A DNA stretch of 8,905 nucleotides, from contig WFOM01000054.1 of assembly GCA_015488075.1 (NCBI GenBank), positions 1 to 8,905 of the forward strand, given 5' to 3'. The notes beneath the pieces were generated by a model, which worked only from the letters and a program-made list of their open reading frames with translations, did not search any database and had not been told where the DNA came from. This DNA is from Helicobacteraceae bacterium. Lineage in GTDB: Bacteria; Campylobacterota; Campylobacteria; Campylobacterales; Sulfurimonadaceae. Below are positions 6,665 through 8,905 of this stretch, piece after piece (the first letter of the stretch is position 1; each line of letters starts with the position of its first letter). Made by a program: the position numbers and the translations under genes.

Positions 6665-8605
6665 ATGTATGATGACAACGGAAAACCTATAAAAAGTTTG
6701 AGTGCCACAGAGATACTTGAACTTATATTTAAGTATCTTACAGAACTTTCCAAGTTAAGAGACTATGATGACATACTTGAAGTTCTTGCAGACATGGGAA
6801 GAGCACTTACAAGTGCCGACAGATGTTCGGTATGGCTGGTGTCCGATGACAAAAAAACCATATGGACAAAAGTTGCACACGGACTTGATGATATTATAGA
6901 ACTTCCTATAGACTCTGGTGTCATAGGTCATGCCATAACAACAGGTGAGAGTATTATTATAAAAGATGCCTACAGCGACCCGAGATTTAACAAAGAGATA
7001 GACAAACTTACAGGATATATAACAAAGTCTATCATGGTTGTTCCGATGCATGACAACGAGGGAGAAATTATCGGAGCATTTCAGGTTATAAATCATCTTG
7101 GCTCAAAAGGAGCATTTGACAAAAGAGACCAGGAAAGACTTACACTTGCAACAACATATGCCGCAGAGAGTCTTATATCTGCCAAACTCACCAAAGAGAT
7201 ACAAGATACCCAAAGAGAAGTTGTTTTTACCATGGGTGCTATAGGTGAGACAAGATCAAAAGAGACAGGCAACCATGTAAAAAGGGTTGCTGAGTATTCC
7301 AAAATACTTGCACTTGCATACGGACTTGATGAAGAGGAAGCCGAACTACTAAAACAGGCAAGCCCTATGCATGACATCGGAAAGGTTGCTATACCTGATG
7401 AGATTTTAAAAAAACCGGGCAGGTTTACAAAGAGTGAAAGAGAGATTATGAACACTCATGCAGAGCTTGGCTATGAGATGATAAGGCATTCAAACAGACC
7501 GCTTTTAAAAGCCGCATCCATAGTGGCATACGAGCATCATGAAAAATGGGACGGCACAGGATATCCAAGAGGTTTAAAAGGTGAGGAGATACATATATAC
7601 GGTAGGATTACCGCCTTGGCAGATGTTTTTGATGCACTCGGAAGCGACAGAGTCTATAAAAAAGCATGGGATGATGAAAGGATATTTAAACTTATAAAAG
7701 ATGAAAGAGGAAAACATTTTGATCCAAAGCTCGTAGATGTATTTTTTGAAAATCTGGACAAGATTTTGGATGTAAGAGAAAAGTTCAAAGATGTTTTTGA
7801 AGAAAAGATTCCAAAAATAGAAAAAGACAAAAACAGTGTTCAGGTTTTGGGAGCTTACGGAACAAAAGCAAAAGGATTTGGCACAAGTTCTTTCCTGTTA
7901 AACGGTAAAAATGTAATTGATGCCGGAAATATTTTAGAAACACTTGAAGAGTTCAGTGTAGATTTGGAAACAATCTGGCTTACACACTCACATCTTGATC
8001 ATATTTCAGATATAGCATATATACTTGACAATTACTACACAAATCTGAAATCACCCATAACTATAGCAGGACTTGAAGAAACCATCCAAGCGATAAAAGA
8101 AAATTTATTCAATGACAAAATATGGCCTGATTTTTCAAAAATACCTCTTGAAAACGGAAGCAAAAACTGTATAGAGTATAAAATAATCTCTCCAAAAGAG
8201 AGATACAAAATATCTGATGATGAATCTATAGAAGCTTTTCTAACAGATCATACCGTAAAAAGTTGTGGCTATATATACACTAAGAAAAACTCTTCTATAC
8301 TTATAACCGCAGATACTCTTGATATAAAAAACATACTTGAACTCATCAATGAGAGAGAAGATATAACATCTGCAGTTTTTGAATGCTCCTTTCCAAATGA
8401 AGAGGAAAAACTGGCTGTTGTTTCAAAGCATCTTACACCAAAGATGTTGTTTGATGATTTGGACAGATATCTAAAAAGAGATATAAAAATATATATAAAT
8501 CATCTAAAACCGGCATTTCTAAATCAACTCATAGGAGAGATAGAAGAGTGCGGAAGCAAATATGACCCGGTTATTTTGACAGACAAAAAAATTATAGAAT
8601 TTTAA
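6665..8605 (+). CDS. GAF - HD-GYP - class II cyclic-nucleotide phosphodiesterase fusion
   Basis: A 646-residue soluble protein with three domains. A GAF sensor (about residues 25-180) resembles those of mammalian PDEs and has an NKFDE-like motif (Asn143, His144, Phe151, Asp155, Gln156). An HD-GYP domain (about 185-370) has HDIGK at 236-240 and HHEKWDGTGYP at 291-301, all key residues intact, predicting c-di-GMP hydrolysis. A metallo-beta-lactamase-fold domain (about 395-646) has the HSHLDH signature (His441, His443, Asp445, His446), His529, bridging Asp550 and His613, a complete two-metal set. The HSHLDH context and late ECSFPN and NHLKP motifs match class II cyclic-nucleotide phosphodiesterases (yeast Pde1 type), so cAMP hydrolysis is likely; an RNase Z-like or other MBL activity is possible. 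Its position behind an adenylate cyclase supports the cAMP assignment. The start is fixed by AGGA 8 nt upstream. Confidence 0.9.
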   Translation: MYDDNGKPIKSLSATEILELIFKYLTELSKLRDYDDILEVLADMGRALTSADRCSVWLVSDDKKTIWTKVAHGLDDIIELPIDSGVIGHAITTGESIIIKDAYSDPRFNKEIDKLTGYITKSIMVVPMHDNEGEIIGAFQVINHLGSKGAFDKRDQERLTLATTYAAESLISAKLTKEIQDTQREVVFTMGAIGETRSKETGNHVKRVAEYSKILALAYGLDEEEAELLKQASPMHDIGKVAIPDEILKKPGRFTKSEREIMNTHAELGYEMIRHSNRPLLKAASIVAYEHHEKWDGTGYPRGLKGEEIHIYGRITALADVFDALGSDRVYKKAWDDERIFKLIKDERGKHFDPKLVDVFFENLDKILDVREKFKDVFEEKIPKIEKDKNSVQVLGAYGTKAKGFGTSSFLLNGKNVIDAGNILETLEEFSVDLETIWLTHSHLDHISDIAYILDNYYTNLKSPITIAGLEETIQAIKENLFNDKIWPDFSKIPLENGSKNCIEYKIISPKERYKISDDESIEAFLTDHTVKSCGYIYTKKNSSILITADTLDIKNILELINEREDITSAVFECSFPNEEEKLAVVSKHLTPKMLFDDLDRYLKRDIKIYINHLKPAFLNQLIGEIEECGSKYDPVILTDKKIIEF

Positions 8606-8614
8606 AAAAAACTC

Positions 8615-8643
8615 TTGACAATTAAAAAAAAATCTACTATAAT
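8615..8643 (+). promoter_or_regulatory. Perfect consensus sigma-70 promoter of the tRNA cluster
   Basis: TTGACA (8615-8620), a 17-bp A-rich spacer and TATAAT (8638-8643) match the consensus without a mismatch. Initiation is expected near 8650, some 29 nt before tRNA-Thr. The bases after the -10 (TTCGGCTC) are unusually GC-rich for this region, as in stable-RNA promoters under stringent control. The -35 begins 9 bp after the stop codon of the upstream operon, with no terminator in between. Confidence 0.9.
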
Positions 8644-8678
8644 TTCGGCTCAATTTAAGGGATGACCTTGAATGAGTT

Positions 8679-8755
8679 GCCGCAATAGCTCAGTTGGCTA
8701 GAGCAGCTGATTTGTAATCAGCAGGTCCGGGGTTCGAGTCCCTGTTGCGGCACCA
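8679..8755 (+). tRNA. trnT: tRNA-Thr (anticodon UGU)
   Basis: 77 nt including an encoded CCA. The acceptor arms GCCGCAA and TTGCGGC pair fully. The D stem is GCTC/GAGC, the anticodon stem GCTGA/TCAGC encloses loop TTTGTAA with anticodon TGT at 8713-8715, and the T arm is CGGGG-TTCGAGT-CCCTG with one G-T pair. It reads ACA and, by wobble, other ACN codons. Confidence 0.97.
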
Positions 8756-8781
8756 TTTGGATTTACAAATGTTCTTTGTGT

Positions 8782-8866
8782 GGTGAGGTAGTCAAGTGGC
8801 CAACGACGGCAGACTGTAAATCTGCTCCCTATGGGTTCGGAGGTTCGAATCCTCCCCTCACCACCA
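8782..8866 (+). tRNA. trnY: tRNA-Tyr (anticodon GUA)
   Basis: 85 nt including an encoded CCA. The acceptor GGTGAGG pairs with CCTCACC. The anticodon stem GCAGA/TCTGC encloses CTGTAAA with anticodon GTA at 8816-8818. The long variable arm (CCC-TAT-GGG) is the class II feature expected of bacterial tRNA-Tyr, and the T arm GGAGG-TTCGAAT-CCTCC is perfect. It follows tRNA-Thr by 26 nt on the same transcript. Confidence 0.97.
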
Positions 8867-8882
8867 TTAAAACATTATCTAT

Positions 8883-8905
8883 GCGGGTGTAGCTCAGTTG
8901 GCTAG
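8883..8905 (+). tRNA. Partial tRNA, probably tRNA-Gly, cut by the window end
   Basis: The last 23 bases begin GCGGGTG-TA-GCTC and continue into a typical D loop (AGTTGGCTA). The anticodon is outside the window. GCGGG is usual for bacterial tRNA-Gly, and Thr-Tyr-Gly is the order of the E. coli thrU-tyrU-glyT-thrT-tufB cluster, so Gly is the best guess; other GCGG-starting tRNAs cannot be excluded. Confidence 0.7.

Noticed and set aside
6755..7096. Antisense open frame of 113 codons opposite the GAF domain
   Set aside because: Cys/Tyr/Asn-rich composition with no family resemblance; the GAF domain on the other strand explains the conservation.
7093..7455. Antisense open frame of 120 codons opposite the HD-GYP domain
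   Set aside because: Ser-rich with no recognisable domain and no ribosome-binding site; the sense strand has intact catalytic motifs.
8679..8905. tRNA genes as an integration site of a mobile element
   Set aside because: No integrase, no duplicated tRNA 3' end and no change in base composition is visible within the window.

Overview
The window comes from an AT-rich, lysine- and isoleucine-rich genome, most likely a member of the Campylobacterota (epsilonproteobacteria; Sulfurimonas/Arcobacter-like). The reasons are the split Aer-type energy-taxis receptor resembling CetB/CetA of Campylobacter jejuni, heavy use of ATA and AGA codons, and -10 boxes without clear -35 boxes at most genes. The genus is an inference. 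No transposase, integrase, phage gene or CRISPR array is visible.

Region 1 (1-2413, + strand): a small cytoplasmic thioredoxin-like protein is followed by a 105-bp gap holding an unusual 7-bp-period repeat. Two overlapping genes follow. The first is an Aer/CetB-type PAS protein with the FAD-binding signature. The second is a CetA-like membrane-anchored chemoreceptor with no periplasmic sensor but with a C-terminal CZB zinc-binding domain. Together they look like a two-protein redox/energy taxis receptor.

Region 2 (2394-3864, - strand): yaaA (peroxide-stress protein, GTG start) and rlmB (SPOUT 23S rRNA 2'-O-methyltransferase) overlap by 17 nt. The end of rlmB overlaps the end of the chemoreceptor gene by 20 nt in convergent orientation, so no conventional intergenic terminator can exist there.

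Region 3 (3888-8605, + strand): an extended -10 promoter in the 54-bp divergent gap drives a tight three-gene operon. It encodes a secreted FecR-domain protein with a coiled-coil, acidic tail; a CHASE2 class III nucleotide cyclase with all catalytic residues and an adenylate-type Lys/Thr specificity pair; and a 646-residue GAF - HD-GYP - metallo-beta-lactamase-fold protein. The third domain of that protein carries the class II cyclic-nucleotide phosphodiesterase metal-binding signature. The operon therefore appears to contain a cAMP-making enzyme and, in one polypeptide, a c-di-GMP-degrading domain and a probable cAMP-degrading domain. This is the most interesting system in the window: a candidate hub coupling cAMP and c-di-GMP.

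Region 4 (8606-8905, + strand): a perfect consensus sigma-70 promoter (TTGACA, 17 bp, TATAAT) starts 9 bp after the operon's stop codon. It drives a tRNA cluster: tRNA-Thr(UGU), tRNA-Tyr(GUA) and the first 23 nt of a third tRNA, probably Gly, cut by the window end.
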